A stretch of 64,000 bases of DNA from Takakia lepidozioides (lineage: Eukaryota > Streptophyta > Takakiopsida > Takakiales > Takakiaceae), in assembly GCA_030704615.1 (NCBI GenBank), contig CM060732.1, positions 39,971,053-40,035,052 of the forward strand, written 5' to 3'. Position numbers and translations under genes: made by a program. Each line of letters starts with the position of its first letter. Within the stretch, counting starts at the first letter, position 1. Under the pieces are notes generated by a model, which saw only the letters and a program-made list of their open reading frames with translations, was not told the origin of the DNA and searched no databases. Shown here one piece after another: positions 20,297 through 33,340 of this stretch.

Positions 20297-23200
20297 TTAA
20301 CCAAAGCTAAATCCACCAGAAGGAACAGCTGGCTGGTTCCCACCAAACATGAAGCCCGGCTGAGCTGCATCACCAGAAGGAGCCAAATTTTGTTCGTCAT
20401 CATCCTCCAACCAGTATGTCTCCAATATTTTGACAGCCTTCTCATAGATCTCATTGTTGTCATGAGTCTGCAAGTTCTCAATCTTCTCCAGACCTTCAGC
20501 CTCATCAATATAGCGTGCATACAGATTGATGCCATTAGTTCCTCCAAGGTCCTTATCTGCCTCTCCCACCTTCAGTATGTTCTCAAGACCTTCCAAAGAG
20601 ACTGTGACAATCCTTGGATCAGGGCATGTAAGCAGATCACACAACGGCTTGATGCACCCTTGATTCACAAGGTACCTGCAGTGAACATAAGACCACATCC
20701 AAATTAACTGCCCGGAGATAACTTTTATGTATAAGGTGCCATCACAAGCAGATGCTTTAGTTAGTCAGGCAAGAAAAACACACTATGAAGATAAGACAAC
20801 AATATAAGCTCACCAATGACTGCTGTATAGAAAACAATGATCTCCAACTTACTTGATCTGATCATGTGTCCCGCCTGACGTTGCATTAGAGATGGCCCAA
20901 GCTGCCTCTTTTTTAATATCAAATTCAGCAGTTGCCAGCAGAGAGACCAAAGGTGGGATGATGTTGGCATCAATGACCGCCTGCACATTCAAGAGTGAAC
21001 CAACATGAAAAGCATAGGGCAATGCAGTCTGAAGTTAAGCTACTTCAACAACAACTACTGGATAAACCTGGAAATGCTTTAGCAAAGAAATACAAACTAT
21101 AGGTTTGCAAGGCCATACCTGAATCTGATCCTTGTTTCCTGCTGTAATATTGGAGATAGTCCAACAAGCTTCCTTCTTTATGCTCTTTTTGTGGTTGTGA
21201 GTCAGAAGCGCCAGGAGGCAAGGAAGGGCCTGATTGTTGATTATGAACTGCGCAACACAAAGCATACAGGGGTTATCATAACCTAACTCCCGTTTTGCAG
21301 TGCACCACAGCAGAACAACCAAGGAAAAGGAATTCACTGCTGCTAGTTGGGAAAAGACCTACAAGCTAGGACCACAAAGAATGCTGATCCTTGCCCATAC
21401 ATTCAACACTTTCCAACACCAAACCTACCATCATTCCTAGGGCCTATCTCACAGTTACAGCTTATTACCTGGGTCTGAACATCATCTCCCGTCACAATAT
21501 TGCCCACCGTTCGCAGAGCAGGAATGAGGACAGAGGGCGATGGATGGCTGCTAAGCATCACAAAATCAACAAATATTATCAACCCACTGCAAAGCTAGAA
21601 TGTAGTAAAATATGAAGGAGATATTGCATAGACAGGCAATAAGGTTTCTTCAGCTGCAGCACATAACTCATTTAGATTTTTAGATTGCTCAGAAAGTGTT
21701 TACTCCAAACATCCTTAAGCCTCTTCTTGCATTGAACAACGATTATGGACCGTGACAGGGTCAAGCAGTAGAACTTACAGCAAAAGCTCAACAAGGCGGC
21801 GCGGCCACCAGCTTCAATCACTGCCTGAATCTTGTCATTAGTCCCATCAGACAGATAAGAGAGTGCCCAGCAAGCATCAGTGAGAACCTCCTCATCATTG
21901 GAGTGGATTAGCCGCTCCAGGGCAGGGAGTGCAGGCTTCGACTGTAAACAACAAAGAATGTCAGCAACAGCGCACCAACAAGCAAACATCACTCAACAAA
22001 TAATCCACCAAAAAAACACCCAGTGCAGTTGAGGAAAATACATGCCTGCTCAAAAGGAGGCTGGGGTTTTCCACGGCAGAAATTTGATAGAGTCCATGTG
22101 GCATTCCTCAACATTGACAACTTCGCATTGTCAGTCAGCTGGGCAAGCAGAGGCATAAGGGCCCCATGGCTCAGAACAAGGTCTCTGCACTTTGGAGAAT
22201 CACCAGCTACATTGCCAAGAGCCCAAACAGCCTGCATACAAAGACAAAGGTCACTAATAATAGGATTCCAAGTAATGGGATCAACAAGCAAGGTCTGCTG
22301 ATGAAAAAGCGAAAAAAATGAACTGTTATGCCAAGAAAAGATCTGCTAGCAATTTGGATTGCCTGCAGCAGAGCAACTTTAAGTCCTACACCACCACACA
22401 TACCTGCTCCCGGACATCATCACTAGGAGAACTGAGAAGCTGAACAAATATGGGCACTGCACCATGGTCGATGACGACTCGAGTGTGCTCTGATGTACCA
22501 GAAGCTATGTTCGTCAATGCCCATGCTGCCTCAAACTGCACAATGGCCAGAGGCAAAGAAATAATGATCAATCCTAATGATAATCCAGGATGTCTAGACA
22601 TACCAGTTTCATGAACAAGACCCCATCTCCCTATAGGCTAAGACCTCATTGAGCATGAAAATGATATGTTTAATTACCTGCAGTTGCGGAAAGTCACTTC
22701 TGACAAGAAACTCAACAAAACGGGGCACCACGCCAGCTGATATGACCTCTTCAATGGGTGGACTACGTTCTGCCATAACATAAAGAATATTGAAGTCAGA
22801 AAGTCAACAAGCGGATTATGTTTCAGGAGCCATTCGCTATACCTGCTGATGGCTTGATTGGGAAGGGATTACATAAAATCCTTCAAGATCTGAAATGGAG
22901 CAGCTGGCCACATAAGAAATAGAAAGACTAATCGCCATTATTCTGACGTACCAATTGATAAAAGCTTCCGAAACTGAGTGGTAGCTTCAAGTTGTGTGTT
23001 GCCATCGTCAGCCCATACTCCTACTACCATTGCCGGGAGGCTCTCCAATTGCTGCAAATCCGACAAAAGAGAAACACGCTTGGAAGTCGACACAGAAAAC
23101 GGACGAGATTTCTCTCAGCAACAAAACAGTTAGCATTACGATACCGCACCTAAGCCAACATGGCTATTTGTATATACCTAAGTTAGTGGATCTGACAACT

Positions 23201-23625
23201 AACCTTGGCAGAGGGTAACTAAAAGCTAACAATCACTTCCGGTGCACAGCACTACCTGATAGATGGATTTGCAAGGATAACAGCCTAGAAGGCGTCTCCG
23301 AGGACAATCACATCGTCATTCAGGAGCCTTCTCATAACATATGACGACACCACAATCATAACCCTTGAGTAGCAAAACATAGGTGACAACCAGAAGATTC
23401 GTCCCTACCGCATACCTTTTTCTCCATGGCGGCAGATTGAACGCTGGAAGAAAACTGATGGGGTTGCATGCCCTCCCTCCGCTTCTTGAGAAGACTCTCC
23501 TCCCTCTTATTCTTCCGTATCTCCACCATGTTGTCCTCTCTCTTCCTTCGGGCCTCATCTGCATCGACTGCCAACTTGTATCCTTTCTTCCTAACCTCTG
23601 TCCGGGCCGTTGGCCGTAAAGACAT
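20297..23625 (-). CDS. IMPA: Importin subunit alpha, ten exons, with an apparent one-base deletion
   Basis: Importin alpha binds nuclear localisation signals and, through its IBB domain, importin beta. Exons on the minus strand: 23625-23416, 23051-22952, 22769-22678, 22535-22404, 22231-22046, 21941-21779, 21550-21469, 21247-21119, 20980-20853, 20675-20297. Exon 1 is the basic IBB domain ([16 protein letters not shown]). The following exons encode armadillo repeats with the NLS-pocket W/N ladder ([65 protein letters not shown]). The acidic tail ends in GFSFG. The length would be 533 residues, as expected. Exon 6 is one base short between 21,794 and 21,806: the family phrase before LVELL is garbled and exon 7 falls out of frame. 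Intron 5 uses a GC donor (CAG|GCATGT). This is a real gene; the deletion may be an assembly error. Confidence 0.93.
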
Positions 23626-24565
23626 GGTTGCAGAGTCAAAATCACACAATATATCCTCTGAGGGATCTTAAACACACCAAAACTAAACCAGAAGCAGGAA
23701 CCTTTCAACTCCTCCACCCCGAAGTATGCGATCCTGAAGCGGCCACACGCTTTGTAAGAGCCCGTGCAACCGCGAACTCGAACTTCCCGATAAAAACAAG
23801 AGATCTAAGAAGATGTTTAAAACCACAGAGAGCACACTCGCCAGCAAACACGCATCCGAACCGATCTCTGCTACCTAATCACCGGTACTGTCCTACAAAT
23901 CTCTGAGAAACAAGAGAAACACAAAGTGAGCAAGACGGTGGAGAGAGGGCAATAGATAGTAGGGCACCGCTCGCCGTTCCATCATCGCACGGACCACAGC
24001 GTCGCATCTCCGCCATCGGACGGCGCAGAGCAGGGCTTGCATTAGTATGTTGCCCCGTCCCCCTAGTTTTCGACAACCGTAACTTACTAGTACCCCGCTT
24101 CTCACTAACCCCGCGCGGTTCCTTGACCGTGGTTAGGTTTGAAGGGCAGGCCAATCAGCCCGCTTGGTTTGCAAGTCACCCTCTTTTTCCGGGATAATGG
24201 CAGCTGTCAGATCTGATGGCTGAGTTTGTCGGAGCACCTGACATCGATCGTGGCCTTCCAGTTTGAACTTCCGCCAAAATCGACGGTGCGTACTGACTTA
24301 TAGGAATAGAAAGGATGCCACTTTTCTCTTACAAAAACAGAAAGCAGGGATGTGACCTTACTGACATTTGAACTCACGATCCCTTGGGTTGAGAGAAAAA
24401 GTTGGCTTTTCTTTTCACGAAGTTTCTCCAAAAGAAACTGAAAAAGAAATAAGAAAGGCCTATATAAAAGTAGAGAAGAGAAGTGATGTACGTATTTCCG
24501 TATTAGGCTTCGTCGTCTTCAAAGTCAAGCTCCAGGGACTCGATCGTTGAGGTCGTTGAGTAGAG
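23626..24565. promoter_or_regulatory. Divergent intergenic region between importin alpha and phosphatase genes
   Basis: The two genes are transcribed away from each other, so this roughly 0.94-kb interval must hold both promoters and 5' leaders. I see no distinct motif that I can assign with confidence, and no exon of another gene. Confidence 0.4.
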
Positions 24566-25044
24566 ATGCCTTCTTCGCAGATTCTCCCGCAGCTTTATGT
24601 CGGCGATGAGATTGCTGCCATCGCGCCCGAGGTGCACGAATTCGGCTATGTATTGAACATCACGGAGGAGGTCCCCAAGAGTGTTCTCCTGGAGGATGAC
24701 GTTGTCTTCAAGCGCTTCCCAATCTACGACGTGGGGGGCGAAAAGGAGCAGGAGGAGATGCTTGACTTCTTTGTCACCACCTGCCTCATGATTAAGCAGG
24801 GCATGGCGTCGGGTCGGCGGGTGCTGGTGCATTGTGCGGAAGGAAAGCAACGGTCATGCACAGTCGTCGCTGCCTTTTGATCGATTCGATGGGATTCACC
24901 TCTCTGCGGGCCAAGCAGTACCTGCTCGAGAGACACTCGCAGGCTTTTGATTTCGACACCTGTGTGCACTTCGGACCAGTGCTGGAGCGGTGGGAGAAAC
25001 TTGTAAGAAGCCCGTCGGTGGCGGAGGAGGTGGCTCATCCGTAA
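24566..25044 (+). pseudogene. Small dual-specificity protein phosphatase, frame broken by one base
   Basis: This is a single-exon atypical dual-specificity phosphatase. It opens with QILPQLYVGDEIAA, typical of the DSP fold, and contains the active-site loop HCAEGKQRS, which fits HCxxGxxRS with Cys as nucleophile and Arg for phosphate binding. The expected general-acid region is present upstream (IYDVGGEKEQEEM). The frame stops at 24,880 directly after VVAAF. The expected continuation (LIDSMGFTSLRAKQYLLERH) is present in the next frame up to the stop at 25,044. One T missing from the T-run at 24,875-24,878 explains this. A whole protein would be about 160 residues. It could be a fresh pseudogene or a sequence error. 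Substrate is unknown. Confidence 0.8.
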
Positions 25045-25930
25045 GAACTGTGCTGTCCCTCTAGTCTAATTATCATCATATTGTCCTTATGAGGCAATTC
25101 TAGTTGGGCAGTTGTAAGTCTTCACTGACTCTTGAAAAAATTCTCTTGCCCTCAGGCACTTCCACTAATATACCCTTCAGACGGGGGCACTCACTTTGGT
25201 CGGGACACAAAAAGGGGCTGCCCCTCTGATTTTCATCGAGCTGCATGAATAAAAGAGTTCCTTCAAAAACTCAGTTAGCCCTACAGATTTTAACAGTGCA
25301 TCCTCCATTGTCTCAGATGTCGTTGAGTTTGGAAGTCCTTAGCAGTCTTCTCATCATTCCAGATCCTGCCATAACTAAGCCCATTTTAACCTCACCAAGA
25401 TCTTTGAATTGGCTTTGGAACTCACTCAGGATACCATGTTGAATTCCAGTCTGTAACATTTTCAAGTGTTTTCTGGCACCATATCTATGTATAAATCAAT
25501 TAGTACACACTCTCTCTTCTCCATATCTACAGGAGGCATTCGGTCGTCGTGCAACACGTCAGCCTTGAGTGGCTTGTTGGTTTCTGGAGTTGCACTGTTT
25601 GTTTTTATCTAGTTCTTTGTTCATTTATTTATTGTGTGGCCCCAGGGCCTCCTGCAAGCATCGATCTGCCGTGTGTGAGCTGCCCAGCAATGAGACCCCA
25701 ACAGGGCGTTAGGGTCAGCTTCAAGATTATCAAAGCTGGTGAACAGAGGCGCTTCTCAAGAGGGTCACTCTCTGGTGAGAATACCTCAGACAATGTATCA
25801 GGAAATGGATGTTGTCTTCAGGCTGCCCACACATCGGCAATTACAATCTCCTTTTCCTCTTTGCATCTGTTTATTATCACATTGTAGGACAGTCTGTTGA
25901 ATGTGTTCAGAGTTCTTAGCTTCTCCTACA
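25045..25930. other. Intergenic, phosphatase 3' flank
   Basis: No gene is recognised. Short open frames at 25,245-25,442 and 25,549-25,887 have no motif I know. Confidence 0.35.
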
Positions 25931-25932
25931 GT

Positions 25933-26546
25933 GAAATTTCCTTGTCTATTGAAATAGTAAACTGATACAACTCTGTACCCTGGTTGTAAACAGATTTGGC
26001 GCCCTGGCGATAGGATGGGTGTTGGGCTCTTTCTTGGCACCCGTGTTGCCCCCAATCTTGCTTCCTCCTCCTTGGAGTCAAGAGCTCACAGTGACTAGAT
26101 TTGAGAGAGCAAGAAAATGAGGGAGAAATGAAGTTCTTCAAGAGAGATCAACTTGTTCTGTATGGTTATGTGGGAAACGCTTACACATATCTGGAGGTTT
26201 ATGTACTTGCTTAGAGCTTAGAGCTTAGATGGATCCATTTCCTTGTCTATTGAAATAGTCAATTAATACAATTCTGTGCCCTGGTTGTAAACAGATTTGG
26301 TGCCCTGGTGATAGGATGGGTGTTGGGCTCTTTTTTGGTACCAGTGTTGCCCACCATCTTGCTTCCTCCCCCTTGGAGTCAAGAGCTCGCAGTGACTAGA
26401 TTTGAGAGAGCAAGAAAATGAGGGAGAGATGGAGTTCTTCAAGAGAGATCAACTTGTTCTGTTTCAAATTGGATGGTTACTCTGTGGGAAACGCTTACAC
26501 ATATCTGGAGGTTTATGTACTTGCTTAGAGCTTAGAGCTTAGATGG
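25933..26546. repeat. Tandem direct duplication of about 300 bp
   Basis: The block starting TTTCCTTGTCTATTGAAATA at about 25,936 recurs from the same words at about 26,238. Both copies run through CCCTGGTTGTAAACAGATTT, GGATGGGTGTTGGGCTC, AAGAGCTCGCAGTGACTAGA (CACAG in copy 1) and end with the doubled word GAGCTTAGAGCTTAGATGGA. By eye they are about 90 percent identical. There are small indels, such as an insertion near 26,463 in copy 2. No coding frame survives across both. Confidence 0.85.
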
Positions 26547-26971
26547 AGCCATGCGATGGTAAAGCATGGGAAGAGAGTGAAACAGTGTATGAAATGGAAA
26601 GAGAAGGTCTTACCTTGTTACCCCCCCCTTTTTTTTGGTTATATTCCGAGCAATTTGTGCAGCTTCTGTCGATGACTACAGATGATTGACCAAAATAAAT
26701 TTCCTTAATGTAATTCGGATTTTTTTCTTTGATTCTTTTTGGACAATCTGGGCAGCCTAAAAAGAGAGGAATGCTGCAAGCCTGATGCCAATTATTAGTC
26801 CAGGAAAAGGGTGGTTTGCTTTTATAATTCTTCAACAATGTCACTTGATTAGCCCAACAAAAGGGTGCCTCTCTATCTCTTCCCACTCACAAGAAGGTGA
26901 GGCTATGGCGGAGAGCTTGTGACGGCACTGGGCCGGTGCAAGCTTGCAGTGACCAATTGCGTGTAGACGCC
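26547..26971. other. Upstream region of NDHT
   Basis: This is the presumed promoter and 5' leader of NDHT. It contains a C8 run next to a T-run near 26,620-26,635, a likely hot spot for sequencing error. No exon is recognised. Confidence 0.35.
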
Positions 26972-29900
26972 ATGACTACCGCCGCAGCTGCGCTGCTTTC
27001 GCACAGGCCATCATTGCTGCCGAGCCCTCAATCGATCTCACCTCTTCTCCGTCTTCATACCCCTGCGCAACGCGCAACTGTGTGCTGCAGTACGGATCCG
27101 GCCTCCACCTCCACCAGCAGAAGTAGCAATGAGGGCAAAGGGAGCCACAAAGATACGCGCATCCACTGGGGAAATTCCACAGAGGGCTGGATTGGTCTGG
27201 ATGCTCCGTATCTGCCCCCTGGTGCGGAATCCGGAAATGGGTCCTGGGCTGATGGTAGGGATGGCAAGCGTAGCAGGCCAGGAATGAGTGAGGCTCTGCG
27301 TGCTCTTCTGGCGCAGGCACCCGAAAGCCATTACAGGTCTGTTCTTTTGATGGGAATTTCATGGTTTGTTTGCCTGTTTGTCTGGGCGTATGGCAAGAAA
27401 TTGAAGAGGTACGGCTTATGATCTTATAGTCGTCACCAGCACGGTTCATGTTTAGTTCCGGGTGAATTAGCAATGACCCACGATGCATTTGAGGTGGTGG
27501 TGAGACTTGTGAATTCTAAGCAGGAACTGTCGATATGGTGTTACCAAATTTGATGTGAGCTATCAAATTCCAAGACGAGGTCCAGTAATATAAGAAGATT
27601 GTGATTTGATGCCATAGTCTTGAGCCATGGTTGACTGGTAGCGGCATGGTCTGGAACCAGGAGAGAGATATCCCCCAGAAATTGTTGCCTGTCAATCTGG
27701 AAATGCTTTGGATATTATGATGGCATGGATGGGACAACTGAAAGGTCATACCCACATTTAATGAATATACCGTTGGTTGAATTGAGTTGAGTCGAGTAGT
27801 GCATCGGTTGATGAACTTTGTACTTGAACAATAATTACTGCTGAATGCATGAAGCCAGTAGTAGGCTTCATAGGATTTTTCCCCCAACTTGTTCAGCCGA
27901 TGGTCTGATTGCAAGGTTCCAGAGAACTAAACCGTTTTGTGAATATTTACTGGAGATTGATGACCAACTTAATACCTGGCCAGTTACTTGGCAAAGTGGC
28001 TCAAATTTTCCGTGTCATGTAAACATTTTCTGCCTTAGCGAACAAGTTCACGCCACTAGACCAGTAGTCCCCCAACACTCCGGAGATTGAGGTGCATTCA
28101 TTCCCCAGCCAGTGACAAGGGAGCATAGCCTGTCTGGTGGAGCTTTATAGCAGTTTCATTATTAAATTTGTAGCCTTTGTCATGTACGAGTGGATCACCT
28201 TTAGGAACTGGGGTTCCAGGGGAAAAAAAGTTAATTGCTAGTGTGGTGGACTGCATGTCAGATTGCAAAGTGGAGCACGGTGGGTTGGGGGTTAAGACTG
28301 CATGACTGCAGCAAAGGTGATGGAAGCCCCAGTGACCAGGCCTCCCTGACCCAGTTAGGGACTTCAATTAAGCCTTACTGAGAGTAGATAATACATTTCA
28401 TTGGCTCGATGAAATGGTTGCAACCAAAACATTAGAGATTAAAAATAAATGGTCTTCTCAACGACAAAAGAGGAGACTGGGTAGGCCTTGGAGAGTGAGC
28501 ATACTCATTAACCTCCTGTTGGGCCTCCAAGCTCAGGGTAGGTGTCATGACGGAAGGTCTTGGCTGTTGCAAGAGACTTAAGTGCAAACTGTTAATTGGA
28601 TTTGTACATGGCTCCGATGAGTCAGTTGCAGTGTTAGTGAGAGCCTTTTGGAGTTTTCAAGTTGGGAACTGGAGTAACCTTGGGGACAGCAATGAAGACT
28701 CCCTGTTTGTTACTTATGTCAGATTGCAGCCTCAACACTGAATGCAGTATCTCTTATCCCAGATATGCTCGGATATCAGATCTTACAAGGTCTAAGGTCT
28801 ACAGCATATCTGTGATACTCGATGAAGATTTCCTGGTGCTGCAGGGACTCTCCTGCAGCATTTGTGGGGTGGTTTGCTGTGAAGTGTCTATACACACTCG
28901 CTCAACATTGGTTAACTATCTGCCTAGTTACAGCTACAGCTTTCATGCTTCCGACACACATAATGGACTATGATCTGGTCATTATGCAGGTATTTGGGGA
29001 TTTCACCGGATGCAGGGCTGGAGGAGATAAAGGCCGCTTACAGGCGTCTGTCCAAGCAATACCACCCAGACACCACCTCGCTTCCGTTGGAAGTAGCTGC
29101 CCAGAAGTTTGTTCGCTTGAAGGTAGTTTTTCACCATAAACAAATTTTCGGATGACATGAATTTGGGCACCCTCTTTGGATTTGGCCTTAAATATTGGCA
29201 GCCCATCAAATCTGTTTGAATAACCCCAGAATTAAAATGCATTATTGGTAATTGGCTAAAGATATTAGGGCTCTATGCCATGATTAGGAGGGAAGGGTAC
29301 TACACAGAGAGTACCATTTGGATCTGGGTCTGTACTTTGAGCAACCTGATTAGTTGCACCTTGGGATTGGGGAAGTATCAGCAACTTTCAGGACATGACA
29401 GGGTTGATTTCCCTCACAGACATGCAGTCTTGTGGCCATTTCATCCTGCAGGATGTTACCACTCTCAGTTGGGTTTAGGTTGCTGGGATTGCCTTGGCTC
29501 TAGCCAAATGCATTTTTTGGTGGGTAGCGTTACATGAGTGCGTTCAAGTGTTATTTTCATTTGGTGGCAAGTGAACTTCTATCTCCAAGTGCCATTGCCG
29601 CTATTGGCAGCATGTTTCTGTGGAAGGTGCATAGATGGAGTCCCCATTTCCAGGCAGGCAACGTATGGCACCTATGAACATGAGGGTTCATGGGGTGTAC
29701 TCTGGTGCCCAGTTATTCTTTTGATCCACAATGAAGTGTTGAAGCTTACAAATTCAGAAAGTAGTGTCAACAGAATTTCCCATTAGACTGGGCTGGTTGT
29801 GAATTTCTGTTTGAAGGGTTCAAAAACAATTCTTATGATGAAGGTGCTCCTTCTCTCCCATGAATTTGTAGGACACTGGGTTTCCTTTCCTGACTGGGTT

Positions 29901-30220
29901 CTTTTTTTGTGGTACAGGAGGCATATGATGTGCTGAGCAGTGAGGAACAGAGAAGGTTCTATGATTGGGGCTTAGCACAGAAATCTTCCTCCCAACAGGG
30001 TGGCCGCTTCATTTGGCCATATGAGACTGACCGCACTCAGCGAGGATATGGATCACGCCCAGCCTCATGGACGCCACAGACACCGATAAATGCTGATACA
30101 CTTGGAGGCGAGAATATGCCTCTCAGTGAGCAAGCCCAGACTGCGCTTGCCTTTGATTTCTTTGCAGTGTTTGTTTCTATCTGTGTTATTGTATATGTTG
30201 TCTTCTTTAAACAATCCTAG
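26972..30220 (+). CDS. NDHT: NDH-complex subunit T (CRRJ), J-domain thylakoid protein, three exons
   Basis: NdhT is a subunit of the ferredoxin-binding side of the chloroplast NADH dehydrogenase-like complex, which runs cyclic electron flow around photosystem I. Exons are 26972-27336, 28990-29122 and 29918-30220, all GT-AG, joining to 266 residues. The N-terminus (MTTAAAALLSHRPS) looks like a chloroplast transit peptide. The family sequence TRIHWGNSTEGWIG precedes the J domain. The J domain runs from about residue 120 and is split by intron 1 inside SHYR. It holds HPD at 147-149 and YRRLSKQYHPDTTSLPL. Exon 3 gives EAYDVLSSEEQRRFYDWGLA, then a C-terminal membrane anchor (about 242-262). The order and motifs match Arabidopsis CRRJ as I remember it. 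Intron 1 is 1.65 kb and holds nothing recognisable. The gene looks intact. Confidence 0.93.
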
Positions 30221-31983
30221 ATGAAATAAGAGGCACATATGCAAGCAAACTTAGATGGGGGGTGGTTGTGCATATGGTCTCACTGGCCCCATATGTCACA
30301 TCTACGACCATCACAGCTCTCGTGTACCAACAGGAGTAGGGTTAGTGTAGGTTCCTTGTGGCGGGGATATTTAGGGAAGGGCAAGTTGTGCGTATACTTC
30401 GAGGCATGCAAAGAAAGGGATCCATCTTACAGTTTGCAGCGTACTCTATGACTTGATGGCAACACTTGGACTGCCAATTGAATGGCCCAAATGCTTTAAC
30501 TAGAAAGTTCCTTCATAGGTGTTGTACTCATTCAGCTACACACAACCTGTACCACCCCAGGGTCTGCAAACAGTTGAGGCAGGGTGCTGGGTGTTTGCAA
30601 AATATCCAAGCTTGTGACAATCAGCTACACAGGTTCGCCTATCTCCTCCCTGTGACGCTGTGCGTTTATGGAGGATTCCATACAGACACTTCACATGATG
30701 GTACACACCCTGGATGAGAGTAACTGCCGAAGAGACTCCAACGCATGCAGCACATTACAGCGCCAGGCTGAGCTGAATTGGACGTTCACCTTGGCAATAC
30801 AGATGGGGTGTGATTCTTCCAGCTTGTAGAGACCTGCAAGACATGTAACATCTCATTTGTCTTTTGGTGTCCTTGAACTGTGTGCATCTGAGCAATTGAA
30901 GGCTCCATCTTGCAACAACACCGCAAGACATTTACCCATCTTGGTCGTCGGTACAGCAACTTGAGGCCAATTGACACACTTGTTGTTGATTGGCACCTGA
31001 TGTATGGAATAGGCATCAACTCTCTTTTTTGCACATCTATTGCACAAGAGAAGTATCTATAGCTTGCTTGGGCCATGTAGTATACAATGTTCTCTGTGGA
31101 AATGCTCTCAATGTGAAACCACTAAGTTCTGCACCTTATGACCTGACTGCATCAGCAGTTTCACACTGATATGCTTGGACAACAATTGTCATAGTGTGTG
31201 GTACAATGAATGGATCACAAGTTGGCATTCTGTGTGGTGACTACTAATAAGTACCATTTCCAACAGCATCTAGCACTGATTCTAAAGGACTGCTGATTTT
31301 CTTTGAAACGGGGAACATAGTTCTCTGAAGTCACCTAGGGCTTTCCAACAGTATGTGACTTACAACTCAACTGCTTGTCAATATGGACAAAATCAGCAGG
31401 ATTGTGGACAAAATCCTCAGGCAACTGACTTTCAACTGATAGAACCTGTTAGGAAAGTTATCATGGTCGAGCGAGAATCAATGACCTTAATTGTCACCCT
31501 GTCATTGCTAGTATTGAGTATTGGACAAGAGGTGGCATTTGGGTTTCGACATGGGTGTTTAAATGTAGCACAAGTTTGTTCCAGGTTAGCGCCAAAACTG
31601 AGAATCGTGGACTGTGTGTCAAGCGTGGAGAAAGCTACAAGCAAAGAATTGTGTGCCAAACCCAACACCATCTTGTCAATCACACTGCATACTACTGAAC
31701 CCGTATTTCAAGCAGACAAGATGGAATGGGGTGTCCCAAAAATGTGTGTCCCACCGTAAATCAGGGAAGAAAATCAATCATCTACCTTGGCTCTGCTGGT
31801 GCAGAACTTACAGGATGACCTGCCTGAGACATAGAAGGCACCATGAACTCAAAATACACCGTGTGGACAGTCATTTCATAATGAGAGCATTACATACAAG
31901 AATACCATCTAAGGATGGCTTTAGCAGTCCCCAGCAGGCAAGGCAGTCCAGTGCTAAATTTTCATGACAATCAAGTCTTCGGT
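30221..31983. other. Intergenic between convergent NDHT and LHCA4
   Basis: The two flanking genes converge, so both 3' untranslated regions lie here. Open frames such as 31,355-31,759 (plus) have no domain that I recognise. Nothing else is supported. Confidence 0.35.

Positions 31984-33340
<1,357 letters not shown>

Noticed and set aside
25995-26015. An LTR primer-binding site (TTTGGCGCC).
   Set aside because: The continuation does not match a plant tRNA 3' end beyond a few bases, no LTR pair or pol is present, and the word is mutated in the second tandem copy.
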